Below are positions 1 to 12,602 of a stretch of DNA of 64,000 bases, piece after piece. The DNA is from Carex sylvatica (Eukaryota > Streptophyta > Magnoliopsida > Poales > Cyperaceae). A program made the position numbers and the translations under genes. The notes beneath the pieces are model-generated. The model made no database searches. It was not told the origin of the DNA and worked only from the letters and a program-made list of their open reading frames with translations. Location of the stretch: the NCBI GenBank assembly GCA_964058845.1, contig CAXKVR010000036.1, forward strand, positions 868,001 to 932,000. Reading direction: 5' to 3'. Within the stretch, counting starts at the first letter, position 1. Each line of letters opens with the position of its first letter.

Positions 1-217
1 GATTAATAATTTTCAAAGTGGCTTAATAAATAGTAAACAAAATTCAGAAAAATGTAAAATTTAGTTTCCAAGCACATATTAATATGGAGAACAAGATGAA
101 CGGTTCAGATCGACCATTTGGACATTGGAAGTACAAAAATGAGTTATAAGCATATGTGGGGATATGCTTATATAAGCATATGTGGGGATATGCTTATATA
201 AGCATAGTAGCCAACCT
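1..217. mobile_element. Foldback MITE, truncated by window edge
   Basis: This matches the right half of the complete foldback element at 51241-51652. Shared parts include the stretch around TTTTCAAAGTGGCTTAATAA and the terminal GCATAGTAGCCAACCT. The left half lies outside the window. Positions 149-199 carry a tandem duplication of a unit containing GCATATGTGGGGATATGC. No coding sequence. Confidence 0.6.
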
Positions 218-893
218 CATTATTATTAATATGTAACTATATAATTAATATGTTATATTGTTAATATATTAAATAATTATTACAATATTATATAATTAGT
301 ATCTTAGTATTAATAATTATTAATAATTATTATTAATTTATAATTATATAATTAATAATTAATATTTTTAATATAGTAAATCATCATTATAATAATATTA
401 TAATATATTATAGTTGTTATTAATATATTAATATTATATAATAAGTATCTTATTATTAATAATTATTATTAATTGATAATTATATAATTAATAATTAATA
501 TTGTTAATATAGTAAATTATCATTATAATAATATTATAATATATTATAGTTGTTATTAATATAATAATATTATATAATTAGTATCTTATTATTAATAATA
601 ATTATTAATATATCATTATATAATTAATATTTTATATTATTAATTTATTAAATAATTATTTTAATAAGATTATATAATTATTATATTTTTATTTTTATTT
701 ATCATTAATTTATAATTATATAATTAGTATTTTATTATTATTAATAATAATTATTATATAATTAATATTTTATATTATTAATATATTAAATAAAATTTAT
801 AATAATAATATAATATATTACAGTTATTATTAATATATTAATATTATATATTTAGTATCTTATTATAAATAATTAATTAATTTAGGCTTTCAA
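218..893. repeat. AT-only minisatellite-like tract
   Basis: Almost pure A/T sequence in which a unit of roughly 140 bp recurs imperfectly. The segment around ATAATATTATAATATATTAT appears near 390, near 530 and, more diverged, near 805. There is no open reading frame and no gene signal. Confidence 0.6.
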
Positions 894-2280
894 AATTTTA
901 GTCTTTCACCAACTCTAACCAAAGAAGAAATACTTTAAGTTATAATTTAACTTTAGACCTCAATCAAATATAAATAATTTACATTGGTCTAAATTAGAAT
1001 AGTTATTTAGACTTTCTTAACTTCAGGCAACAACCAAAAACCACCTTGATGCATATTGCTTTCAATCCGAAAATTTTCTTTTAGAAGGCCAGATATACAT
1101 ACTAACTTTTAGAAGGCCTCAAATAGCCCAGATATTTTTACTAACATTTCGAAGGCCTCAAATTCTAGAAATAAACTTTGAAACCTAACAGTTTTAATAA
1201 TTCAAATGTGAGCCCATTTTGTTTTCTTTAATAGGCTTGCTTTAAATTTACTGTTCTGAGATTAAATCCAAAAATGGAGAGAATAAACATCCATTTTGGT
1301 GTCACTGTATTTCATCTGTTCTTTCTATATCGTGTGTTGTTGAGTTGGTGCAAAAAAACAAGAAAAAGTTTAAATAATCTCTACTCTCTTAATCCTGCAA
1401 TTGTATTAATGGTTGTGTTTTTACCTTTAAAATTGACCAAGGTAGGATTTCAAACATCCTGTGTAAATATTTACTTTTCATTATTTTCAGAGGGCAAAAT
1501 TTGGTTTCTTCTTTTCTTCTCAAAATATTATGTGATACAGTAATCAGATTGCATGTCCAATCTCCCTTTAAATTACAAGGAGAAAGGAGATGAGTTGCAA
1601 TAATAGTAAATTTGTACAAATTTCAGGCCACCTTATAACTTCTTCTTTTATTAATTGGAACAACAACTTACGATGTTAACAGCCGAAGAGAAAGAGATTT
1701 GTGCGTGCATGTACGCAATGCGAGAAGCGAATAAAGATGGAACATCCAAGAGTGCATTAGGATTATATTTCAAAAATTATTCTATCTGATCCAAACTAAA
1801 TCATATGACATAACCCTGAATCAGGTTCTTTGTAGCATAAAGGTTTTACTTTAAAGCACTAAGCACTACATGACTATAATTAACCTAAAGAAATCATCAT
1901 AAAGCAACTTTATAAAGATATGGGGGAAAATGCGGATTAGGTTCTGCTTTACAATGGATGATTATGCACAAGTCTTTTTCAGATTAATTGGATGCAGTAA
2001 TAATGTGGATTGGTAATGAGATTTTCATGATAGAGAGATCTTTAATTGGAAGCAAACAGTACTACATCTAGTTGTTTTTGGATATATCTAATGAATTTGT
2101 GATGTCATGAAAGTTTCTTCTTGTTTCTCAGTGGCAAAAGGTGTAGCCTTTACTGGTCTATATTTACCAGTTAAATTAATATTATGTGAGCATTAAAAAA
2201 AATGATCGACAAATGTAATATGTTACAATAGCTATTTAATTTCAGTTTATTTTTAATATTTACAAAATTAATTATCTCTC
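894..2280. other. Intergenic, nothing recognised
   Basis: AT-rich unique-looking sequence. The short open frames here (about 76-89 codons) have low-complexity composition and no motif. I see no transposon ends or RNA genes. Confidence 0.5.
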
Positions 2281-5200
2281 ACATACTATTAGATTGTTAA
2301 CTTCATTTTCAGCAAACCTAAGTGGTTACTATCTTCATCTCCACATATATTTTTTAAAATTGATTATGATTGCTATAATGGGTTGCTCTTTCTTAAGCTC
2401 AAATCTTATAGAGGTACTAAAATGTATAGATTCAAGAAGTTGAAAATTAAATTTTGATGATACATCTATGTACTCAATCAAGCCTTTAATTGGGTAGAAA
2501 TTTAATTACTAGAACTGTACTGTAATTATTTAGTTAGCATCATGGCATAGTAAGTATGCAATGCATTATATCATGCAAAATGGTTTTAGATTGCAATTGA
2601 TGAATATGATGGAAGGAGCCAGAGCATCCATTTAATGTTATGGATGCTTGTCCACAAAATGTGCTTCGGTTTTGACAGTCTAAACACCGACAAGAGTATC
2701 ACGACAGATAGAGAACGGTCTTCTCAATCAGGAGAAAAAATATTTTGTGGTTCCAAATAAGACCTTGATGTTGCATCCCGCAATATTCGGTACGTGATGT
2801 TGAATCTTGAAGCATTTCACTTATCCACTTGTGATAGCTCCATATTCCTTAAATACATTTGCTGTCTCTGTACATAAATATAGATAGGAATGTATCTCTT
2901 GAAATGCTTCTATGTCATTTCTTTCTTTGAATTAATTTAAGATGAAAAAACAAGCAGTATCCAGGAATAAGCAAGCAAACGATTGATGCTATTGGTATCA
3001 TTGTAACATTGATACCTTTACTATGTTGCTTCAAATTAGGATATTCTTTTCTCATGTAGACAAGGAAATTTTTTCTAATCAAATTTAGAGGAATCTTTAT
3101 AATTTTTGCATCTTATTCGCCTATTGCACATGTCAATTTTAAGTTTGCATCTCTGTGAAGCACTTATTTAGAGGAATCTCATCCCATTGGATGATTAATT
3201 AACTAGTACTTCATTTTCAGCACACCTATGTGGTTACTTACTATCCTCATCTCCAAAAAAAAATTAAATTGATCATGATTGTTATAATGAGTTGTTGCTC
3301 TTCTTAAGTTCAAATCTTAGAGAGATACTGAAAAGTATAGATTAATAAACTTCAAAATTAAATTTTGATGATACACGGATTCAATCAAGCCTACAACTAT
3401 AATTATTTAGCTAGCATCATAGCATAGTATGCAATTAATGCATTATATCATGCAAAATAATTATAGATTAAATTGAAGAATATGATCGGAAGGATCGTAC
3501 ACCATCCATTTAGATGTCATGGATGCTTGTCAAAATGCTCTTTGGTTCCGACAATCTAAACACCGACTAAGAATCATGCCAGATAGAGAACAGTCTTCTC
3601 GATCAGGAGAAAAAATAAATTGTGCCTCCAAATAAGGCTTTTATAATGCATCCTGCAATATTCGGTGACATTCATCCTTCAAACATTTCATTTATCCACT
3701 TGTGACAGCTTCATATTCCTTAAATATATTTGTTGTCTCTGTACATATATATATAGATAGGTATGTATCTCTTAAAATGCTTCTTTTTCATTTCTATCTC
3801 TGTTTTAAATTAAGATGAAGAAACAAGCAGTATCCATGAATAAATAAGCGACCAGTGATGGTATTCATATCACTATATATAACATTGACACCTTTGCTAT
3901 GTTGCTTCAAATTAGGATTCTTTTCTCATGTAGACAAGGAATTTTTTCTGATCAAATTTAGAGGAATATATAGAATTTTGCATCTTATTCGCATATTGAA
4001 CATGTCAATTTTAAGTTTGCATCTGTGTGAAGCACTTATCCACATATTGAGAATAAATATATATGATGGATAAAATCTTCACAAATACACATTTCAGATA
4101 CCAAACAATATATCCTGTTCTTGGCCAAGTTGTCTCCACTGCAATTATGAAATATTCTTTTCTCATTAATCTGTTGTAATTTGTAATATTCTCTCAATTG
4201 AATTTGGAACCTCTTAGAGGATTATAGGAATCAGGAAACCTTTTGCAGAGTTTAAATTCATTGGGTATTCTAGTATGAAATCCGAATAACAAGTCCTTGT
4301 GAATAAATTCAAATTGATGTTTAGTCCACTGAAAATTTGGGACAGAGTGTTACTATATATGTGCTTCAAGTAGCACAGCCTCATGATCAGTAACAGTACA
4401 CATCTCCACTTGGACAATATTCCTTAATTGTTTATACAATGTAACCAAATAATATTATTGGGATGCATATGTGTAATTTTGCTCCTATAATAATTAAATT
4501 TGTGGATATTTTCTGGCAGTGGATGACCAACAAATTGCTTTTAGAAAACAAAAAACTCACAGCTATAAAGTAAGGCATAATTAAGATTTCTAAAAAAATT
4601 ATGACACAAATTAAATATGAAGGCTGAAACTTGTGAAACCTTCTCTATAGAGTTGTTCTTACATTTAGCCTGATCTAGCTAGCTTCATTTATGTCATGCA
4701 TGCATTATATCATGAAAAATAATTTTAGATTGCAATTGATGAATATGATGGAAGCAGCCGGCAGCATCCATTTGGATGCTGATGCTTTTCAAAATGCGCT
4801 TCGATTCTGACAGTCTAAACATCGACAAGATAATCACGCGAGATAGACAATGGTCTTCTCGATCAGGAGAAAAAAAAAAATTGTGGCTGCGAATAAGGAC
4901 TTGATGTTGCATCCCGCAAATATTCGGCAACGTTGAACCTTCAAACATTTCACTTGTCTACTTGTGATAGCTCCATATTCCTTAAATTCATTTGCTGTCT
5001 CTGTACATACATAAATATAGATAGGTATGTACATCTTGAAATGCTTCGTGTTCATTTCTTTCTTTGTTTAATTAATTTAAGATGGAAAAACAAGCAGTAT
5101 CCATGAATAAGTAAGCGATCGATGATGCTATTCGTATCACTATATATAACATTGACACCTTTGCCATGTTGCCTCAAATTAGGATATTCTTTTCTCATGT

Positions 5201-5940
5201 AGACAAGGAAATTTTTTCTGATCAAATTTAGAGGAATCTATTGAATTTTGCATCTTATTCGCATATTGAACATGTCAATTTTAAGTTTGCATCTGTGTGA
5301 AGCACTTATCCACATATTGAGAATAAATATATATGATGGATAAAATCTTCACAAATACACATTTCAGATACCAAACAATATATCCTTTTCTTGGCCAAGT
5401 TGTCTCCAATGCAATTATGCAATATTCTTTTATCATTAATATGTTGTAATTTGTAATATTCTCTCCAATGAATTTGGAACCTCCTAGAGTTTTATAGGAA
5501 TCAGGAAACCTTTTGCTAAGTTTAAACCCATTAGGTATTATAGTATGAAATCCGAATATCAAGATCTGGTGAATAAATTCAAATTGATGTTTAATCGACT
5601 GAGAATTTGGGACAGAGTGTACAATGTGCTTCAAGTTGCACAGCCTCATGTACAGTAACAGTACAGAGAACTCAACTTGGACATTATATTATTCCTTAAT
5701 TGTTTATACAATATAACCAAGTAATATTCTTGGGATGCAATATATGTATTTTTTTCTATGGTAATAAATAACTTCTGGATATTTTCTGGTAGTTGGTGCC
5801 CAACATATTGCTTTAAAATTTGAAAAGAAAATACATTAAGGCATTATTTTGACTAAAACATTAAACAAATTAAATATGAAGGCTGAACTTGTGAACCTTC
5901 TCTAGACTATAAACAAGTTCTTATACATTTAGTTAAATTT
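2281..5940. repeat. Three diverged tandem copies of a ~1.2-kb non-coding unit
   Basis: The same landmarks recur in order three times: CTTCATTTTCAGCA (2303, 3212), CAGGAGAAAAAA (about 2730, 3605, 4864), AAACAAGCAGTATCCA (about 2946, 3823, 5088) and ATTCTTTTCTCATGTAGACAA (about 3042, 3915, 5187). Copies two and three continue in parallel to about 4675 and 5940, sharing the segment containing TTGAATTTGGAACCTC. The first copy is cut short near 3180. No copy keeps a recognisable protein. A 122-codon minus frame at 5281-5649 is disrupted in the sister copy at 4214-4417, so I do not call a gene. The unit could be a dead gene fragment or an old repeat. Confidence 0.6.
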
Positions 5941-7116
5941 AATTATTAACATTTCATCTTATCTTCATCAATAATAGAGAATTACTACATGCATGTATAT
6001 ATGTTATTAGCCCATTTATTGCTTTCTGAATAGGTACTGTAATGATCTTGCAATCGCATTATGTAATGATAATTAAAAAGAGACAAATTAACATGCACAA
6101 CAAGTGTCTGTATTTGCTCCTGTAGTTATATATGATGGTACATCAACTATAGGCTATAGCATGAAATCCCGACCGTTCTACTCGGATCGAACGCCACAAT
6201 GTGGTGTGATTTTTAGAGGTACATTAAGATTCATCCGATATTCCTAACAAACGGTCGAGATCACATGCTAAAGTTCTATAACAGAGCAGCTATGGCAGCA
6301 GAGATACTTCAACTAATCAATTCAATTTCTCTTATCAGGAGAATTGTGGATCAGCATACTGAGTTACAAGTTCTGTCTCTTCTCTGAGAGAAGAGGTCTG
6401 GTCCTTTCATTTCATCAAAAGAACATCTCTTATTGGAGTTTTTGCACTGAACTCTGTTGTTTTAGCCATAGTAACAAATTTGTAATTCAAGAATATTAGA
6501 TATAAGATCAATAAATTCGATTCGGATATAATACGAGTATAATTTGAAAATAGTTTATTGTTTTATAATGTTAGTATATCAATAGTTATATTTATCATTG
6601 TAAAATAAATATCATAAATTATTAATAAAAATAATAATTACCGTGCTAATTATTCGTATAATTTTATAAATTAAAATAATTTGTAAAGTATTGAAAATAA
6701 TAATAATAAGAATAATATTTAAAAATCTCATTACTATAGTTTTGACAAGAGGGAAAAGTGTAAATTATATAACGTTTATATGGATTCTACATGAGGCATA
6801 GCCACAGAAGATCTTGTGACATGAATATTTTTTGTTGTACCACCACTTGCAGGAATTCACCAGGATCCACCAGTACCATGGTCAGGCTCTATTAATTGAG
6901 GCAAACCGAATCATTAAAAATTTCTGATATTCTTTCACCACCTCTTGTCTTGCCTCCCAAATTGATGTGTTTAACAGTTTAACTGATTGATAGTTTGATA
7001 CCCACAATAAAGATGATGTGGCACTTCATCATTGGCCTGACGGCCACTTGTACAGTGCTACTATTATGACGAGAGAGAAAAGGATACAGGAATTTAGGGG
7101 TGAAAATTAACGATGC
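5941..7116. other. Intergenic, one small foldback only
   Basis: AT-rich sequence with no coding signal. The only structure I see is the inverted repeat at 6157-6270, listed separately. Confidence 0.5.
6157..6270. repeat. Small foldback MITE-like element
   Basis: The left end TAGCATGAAATCCCGACCGT pairs with the right end ACGGTCGAGATCACATGCTA with few mismatches, and partial complementarity continues inward. The 114-bp length and lack of coding capacity fit a miniature foldback element. A target duplication is not clear. Confidence 0.5.
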
Positions 7117-7316
7117 GTATCCTCTGCATTAACTCCAAATTAGGAAATCTTTTGAGTTAATGAATCTCAACCGTTTGATTTTAAACGGAGTCAATTCAGA
7201 TCCTTCCTAAACATAGAGGGTCTTAATATTAATATTAGTACGGATCTAATTCGCACAAATCTTAAAGCAGATTCATTAACTCAAAAGATTCCCTTTTGAA
7301 TTAATGCAGAGGATAC
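7117..7316. mobile_element. Foldback MITE, 200 bp
   Basis: It starts GTATCCTCTGCATTAA and ends with the inverse TTAATGCAGAGGATAC. The arms remain complementary for about 50 bp (AATCTTTTGAGTTAATGAAT against ATTCATTAACTCAAAAGATT). The TCCTCTGC terminus also appears at 62671-62860. It may be nested in a hAT-like element, because TAGGGGTGAAAA lies just to the left (7095) and TTTTCACCCTA lies at 7690-7700. Confidence 0.65.
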
Positions 7317-9775
7317 AAATTCGGTGAAAATGGTATGGATAATATCCGATTTGTATTCGATTTGTATTCAAATAATTAGATATCGATATCCGATATTTGA
7401 ATATTCGTGCGGATATAATTACTTATATGATTTTACATTTCAATTATTTGTATTTAAATAATAGATATATGTCATATATTTTAATAATTATTATAAAAAA
7501 ATGTTATTCACCATTATATTTAGATAAATATTATGAACTTTAGTATTTTTTTACTTTTAAAAAAAAATATTTTAATAAATATCCGATATGATCTGTATCC
7601 AACTGATAATCGATCCGTACTCGTATTTGAAAAATTAAAAAAACAATATAGATATGGGTTTTACCACTATCTGCTCCGTATCCACTCCGTTTTCACCCTA
7701 ATAGGATGCGTTTATTGAGAGAAAAATTAATATATTTAATTGTTTGAAATAGCAAAATAGTTCATGGATATTCAAATAAATATTCATGTATCTAACTATA
7801 AAATAAAATTCGAAATAGTTCGCTAATATGAATGATTGAGGTTATGTTACTTTGCAAAGCATAGATCAGTTTGTGCTATGGATTAACAGTTAATTCGACT
7901 AGCTCAACATAATTTCTATATGTAATTAGAAAGAAATTTTGTATATTAGTTTAGAATTTATTTACTTTTTTTTAAATATATAAAAAATCATTATTTTTAG
8001 AAGGTTAAAAAAATTTTAGATCAAGTAATTTCTACAAATCTAAAAAATAATTAAAAATTGTAAATAATATATACATAGCCTCACTCTATATAAATTAGCT
8101 TTATTTCTCTCTAATCCAAACATAATCATAATAAAATTAGGGCGGACATTCCTTGACAGCAACTATATATGAATTTCTCAAAAAAAAAATAAAAAAAAAA
8201 TAATAATTAGGACGGACAGTATGTGGTGGTGAGAGATTGATCTTAAGGTTGGCACGGACTCACCACGGCGAAGGAAATTTAGCAAATTTAATAAGATTAT
8301 TAACCAATTCAATTGTTTCAAATAGCTTTAGTTTTTTTCATTGAAATAACAAAACAACAAGACTTCACGGCACAAATATTCATCCATCTATATATGGAAC
8401 AGAATTTGGAATAACAATTAGATGATTTTATAGTGGAACATAATTTGGAATAACAATTAGATAATTTTACAGGTAGCTCAATATATAGATTTTCATACTT
8501 TCTATTTTAATCAAAAGAAACATATGTAATAGCTATCTTGTATATCGTTGGATTAATGCAATCGCCTATGGACTTTCAAAAAAAAAAAAATTTGGAATAG
8601 CACACTAGCGCTATTTCTCTATAATTCAAACATACTCATAATAAAATTCATAGAGTCGGATTAGGACAGTTAATATCTAGTCACGGGAGCTTTATCAGAT
8701 GGTTAAGAATTTGAATTGGAACGAATCTAAAAAATATATATACTTTTTTAGCATGATCCCTAATAGTTATCCGGATGAAGAAATTGTTTTATTGTAATAA
8801 CAAGGTATTAATTAATTGAATGATTTGACCTCCAACCTTTACTCATTATATTAAAAAAAATAAAATTATCCCTAATAGTTTGGCATCTCAATTTGGTGTA
8901 CAGAATCATGAGCCGAATCTGGGGACACAGACCTCTAACAATTGTTTAGATAATTAGATGTTCATCGGATATAAAAAAATAGATGTGATGAATATGAGAT
9001 TCAATTCAAGTTGATGAATTTGATAGGAGGCATTTGAGTAATCAAAGATTCAATTTGAAGGCCCATTGGAGCGATGATTCCTGGATTATTTTTCATCCTT
9101 AGGCAAGATTATATATTCTGGATAAATTGTTAACACTAAAACCTCTTCACATGGATAACTTTCATGAAGAGATGCTTAAACCTTTATATGTGTGATATTA
9201 TGATACTTTGTTTTAAATTTTTAATAGGTAAATTGCTGATTTTGAAGTGAAAATGAGATAACTTAAGTAAATTAATTGCTGATACTTAGTGTTCTAGCCA
9301 CTAGTTACAAGTACACATTTAACATTTTATAAAAAGACTATATAAATACTAACAAAAAAGTTTCATTATATATTATTAAACTAACAAATTTATAGTGAGT
9401 TTAAGGTCGTTTTACTAGCTAGAGAATGTCAATATAAGGAAGGAAGATCTAAGAAGGTGATATTATTCGTTAAAGTGTGGAGTGTGATGGAAGCCAAGAA
9501 AAGGTGCTAATCCCACTTAGTGGGTAATGAATTCTTACAAGTGAATTATTAAGTTGATTATAAGGACCCTATTAACCACTAACAATGGGTAGTTTTGATT
9601 AAAAAAAATGTTGATAGTGTGGCCATTTTTGTGGAGAACAATACCGGCAAGCTATCGCACTCGAACTCACAAAAGGTAACACAAGTGTAAACGGTCATAT
9701 GTTTTGTGGTTTGGAGAGAACGTTGTTCAAAAGTGTTTCAAGAAGAGAGAAACTCTGAAAGTGAAGATAAAGAAT
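7317..9775. other. Intergenic, degraded repeats
   Basis: No gene is seen. Positions 7340-7700 are rich in ATCCGATAT-type motifs and end in TTTTCACCCTA, like a decayed hAT-type MITE. Segments near 8100-8150 and 8605-8660 are diverged direct repeats (ATTTCTCT, then TAATAAAATT). A short tandem duplication around GGAATAACAATTAGAT lies at 8410-8465. Confidence 0.45.
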
Positions 9776-10441
9776 CACTACTACAAAAAATATTTTTGCT
9801 ATCGCCCATTTATCATCGGATGTGCTTTTGCACATATAGTGCACGTCACGAGTGACAGCGCTGTAATTACTTTGAACTTTTTACTGTCTGTTCTGGATAA
9901 CCAACCGATTGCATTGATAGCCCCCATCTTTTACCATCAGTTCATTTTAACCAACAGTTGGTAAAGACATGCACTACACCATCGGTTGGTTAAACCAACC
10001 GATGGTGTTAATGGGTTCACTTTTAACTACTGTTGGTTATATGAGCAGTTGGTGTTGCATAGATCAACACCAACTGTTTATTATATTGAACAGATAGTGA
10101 TGTTCTAAATATCAAATTTTAATCCAAGTCTCAAATTTTTAGATCAAAAATCTAGACCTGATCAAAAAATTTCATTCCAGCTCCCTCCCAATCAAAAACC
10201 TAGACCTCTTCTCCCACCGCCTCTCCTCTCATCTCCTCCCCTCCGCTCTCTTCGCTAGTTCTCTCCACCGACTCAAACCTCTCTCTCACCTCATCGTTGT
10301 CATAGACCCTCTCCGCATCATTCCTTTCTCTCTCTCGAGCTGCCTCTCTCTCTATTGAGCATCGAGCCCCAAACCTCACTCCGTTGTCTCTCTCTCTAAG
10401 TCGGAGCACTGAGCACTGTACTAATGTAACTTGATGTAGTG
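9776..10441. mobile_element. CACTA-like terminal fragment
   Basis: It begins CACTACTACAAAAAA, the typical look of a plant CACTA terminus. Subterminal-style palindromes follow, including a 33-bp one at 9976-10008 (half-site ACACCATCGGTTGGTT) and related CAACCAACTG-type motifs to about 10075. A pyrimidine-rich, leader-like tract lies at 10180-10400. The right end is uncertain: GATGTAGTG at 10433-10441 could be a decayed terminus, but the flanking triplets do not match. It encodes no transposase. Confidence 0.4.
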
Positions 10442-11553
10442 TTTCTTTTTTGGTTTTTTCATTTAATTTTATTTTAAAACTTTATAAAATTAGACACTGC
10501 TAGTATCTTCATTAATGAAATCTGGAAGCTATACTTGTTCATTTTTACTTAAAAAGATGTTGGTAGACATGTTTTTTTTAGTTGGACCTCCGGCATTTTA
10601 CAAGAAATAATAAAAACATCAAATTTCTAGAAGAATATTAAAGATATACCTAAAAGTGAAATTGCAATTTTATTTTTCTATTCGGCATTTTTTTCGAGTT
10701 TTTCTTATTAGAGTTATATGATGTCAAACCTTTTCTATTTGTCAAGTTAAATTAAAATTAAAATAATCAGATATGAACAATTAACAGAAATAAATATTGG
10801 TAAATACAAATTAACAGATAGAAAGAAAATCACTATTTTCATATGTTCTAGAATATTTAGATAAGGTGATTTTCTATCTATATAAAAAAAAGTAGTAATA
10901 TATATTTTTTGAAATATATTAAATTTGATCTGTAAAGAATATGAAAAAGATCATATTAAACAGGTGGAATCGACAATATATGTCTGAAATTATAAAACAG
11001 TAGTATAAATTCATATAACAGAGATCTACATGCATACGCATTGCAATTAAAGTTCATAACCTTGCATGCATGCAATAGATAATCAATAAAATTTGAACTG
11101 GTTGGAATGGAGCCTCGCTCATCTACTGGAAGGTGATTACACGAGGTGGTGCTGTGACTTGCTCATCAACTTGGGCACCCATTCCATTCCATTTTAGTGA
11201 GGGAGGGAGAGACAATTGCAAGTAGGAGAGAATATTCCAAAAGCTATATAGCACCAGTGACGAGTGACGAGTGCAAGCAGAAAGGAAAGGGACTGCCAAT
11301 GCCAAATGCCAATCTCAGCTCTCTCTCAGGTGTAATAAATAATTGGATTGTCTCAACTCTCAACTCTCAACTCTCTCTCAAGGTAGAGACGTCTATCATT
11401 TAACTCTTCTTTTTTCCTTAACAGATGGTTTATATGAAATATATAAATTGCTTAATGATTAAATTTAATGCAATTTAAAGATAATTATTTGGTGATGAAT
11501 TAAAAACAGTTAATTCCAGACCGTTTTAAGTTTCAAATCATTTGATGTACGGT
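10442..11553. other. Intergenic, partial paralogue of 23350-23470
   Basis: No gene is seen. From about 11430 the sequence parallels 23350-23470 (TTAATGATTAAATTT, then GGTGATGA, AAAAACAGTTAATTCC, GATGTAC). This old duplication provides an empty-site comparison for the hAT insertion that follows. CTCAACT is repeated at 11355-11380. Confidence 0.45.
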
Positions 11554-12385
11554 CATGGGCGAACCCAAGGTTCATCGAGGTACGCACTTGTATCTACTTC
11601 TGAACGGAAACAATGCCTACCCTTGAATAGCACTTGTATCTACTTCTGAACAGAAACAATGCCTACTCTTAAATTTAATTCATAGCCAAATTGAAAGAAA
11701 ATTACACAAAAGCAAGTCAGTCCATACCGATTCGTGTAAAAAAAAAAAATAGTTTGATTTTCTAATTCACTTAGAAGAATCGCTGATTTGCCAGGAGAAA
11801 AAAAATATGCTACTAAGGATCTAAATATATATCATGTCGTAACTAGTCATGCCGTGACTTGAATCACATAACGTGCCATGACTAAATTTGGAATGATAGT
11901 CATGGCATGTGAATGATCACAACACGTTAATCATGCCATGACCAAGGCATGTCGTGACCACATATGACATATTCAAATGTGATCGGTCATGTTTGGTCAT
12001 GCTTAACTATTTTTTTCATAATTTATGTTAGTTTATTCAAAGTTCACCATTCGATCAAGATCTAACGGTCCTAATTATACGTGACAATGTAATGTGCCGT
12101 GATCAAATCTTTTGCGTGACGTGCTGTGTCATGTCAAATTTTTGAAAAATGACCATGTTGCATGAATAGTTACTACACGGGACACGCGAGTCATAACATG
12201 TGACCGATACACATGCAATATCATGCCGTGATGGAACTGTGTTGTGCTGTGACTACATCGTGTCATGTCGTGAGTTTTTTAGATCATTATCTGCTTTTCT
12301 ACTCTAATTCATCAGGAGAAAAAAAAATTATGCTCTTATTAGTATTTTGTGCCTACTCCTAACTAGAATTCTGAATTCGCCCCAG
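11554..12385. mobile_element. hAT-type non-autonomous transposon
   Basis: The ends CATGGGCGAA and TTCGCCCCAG are short inverted repeats. The element is flanked by a perfect 8-bp duplication TGTACGGT (11546-11553 and 12386-12393), the duplication length of the hAT superfamily. The related sequence at 23350-23520 reads straight through this site without the 832-bp insert. The interior (11835-12275) is packed with CATG-CGTGAC-type motifs on both strands, plausible transposase-binding repeats. A direct repeat containing TATCTACTTCTGAAC lies at 11590-11670. There is no coding capacity. Confidence 0.75.
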
Positions 12386-12602
12386 TGTACGGTGAAACAT
12401 ATATCAAAATTTAAGTTACTTGATCAATTTTAAACTTTATTTTTAAACATATATTAAATTTTGAGTCACTTGATCAATTTTATTTTATGTCATTTCAGGA
12501 AGGATCACACAATAGTTATTTTTCATAATTTCATAATATACTTTTAGAAAATATATAAAATTTAGAAATAATATTAAAATTACTCTTTTAATATGGAGTA
12601 CT

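Noticed and set aside
5281..5649. 122-codon minus-strand frame in the third duplicated copy
   Set aside because: The sister copy is disrupted, the composition is ordinary AT-rich and no motif is recognisable.
10200..10409. Arg/Glu-rich 69-codon minus frame
   Set aside because: It is a translation of a CT-rich leader-like tract and is low complexity.
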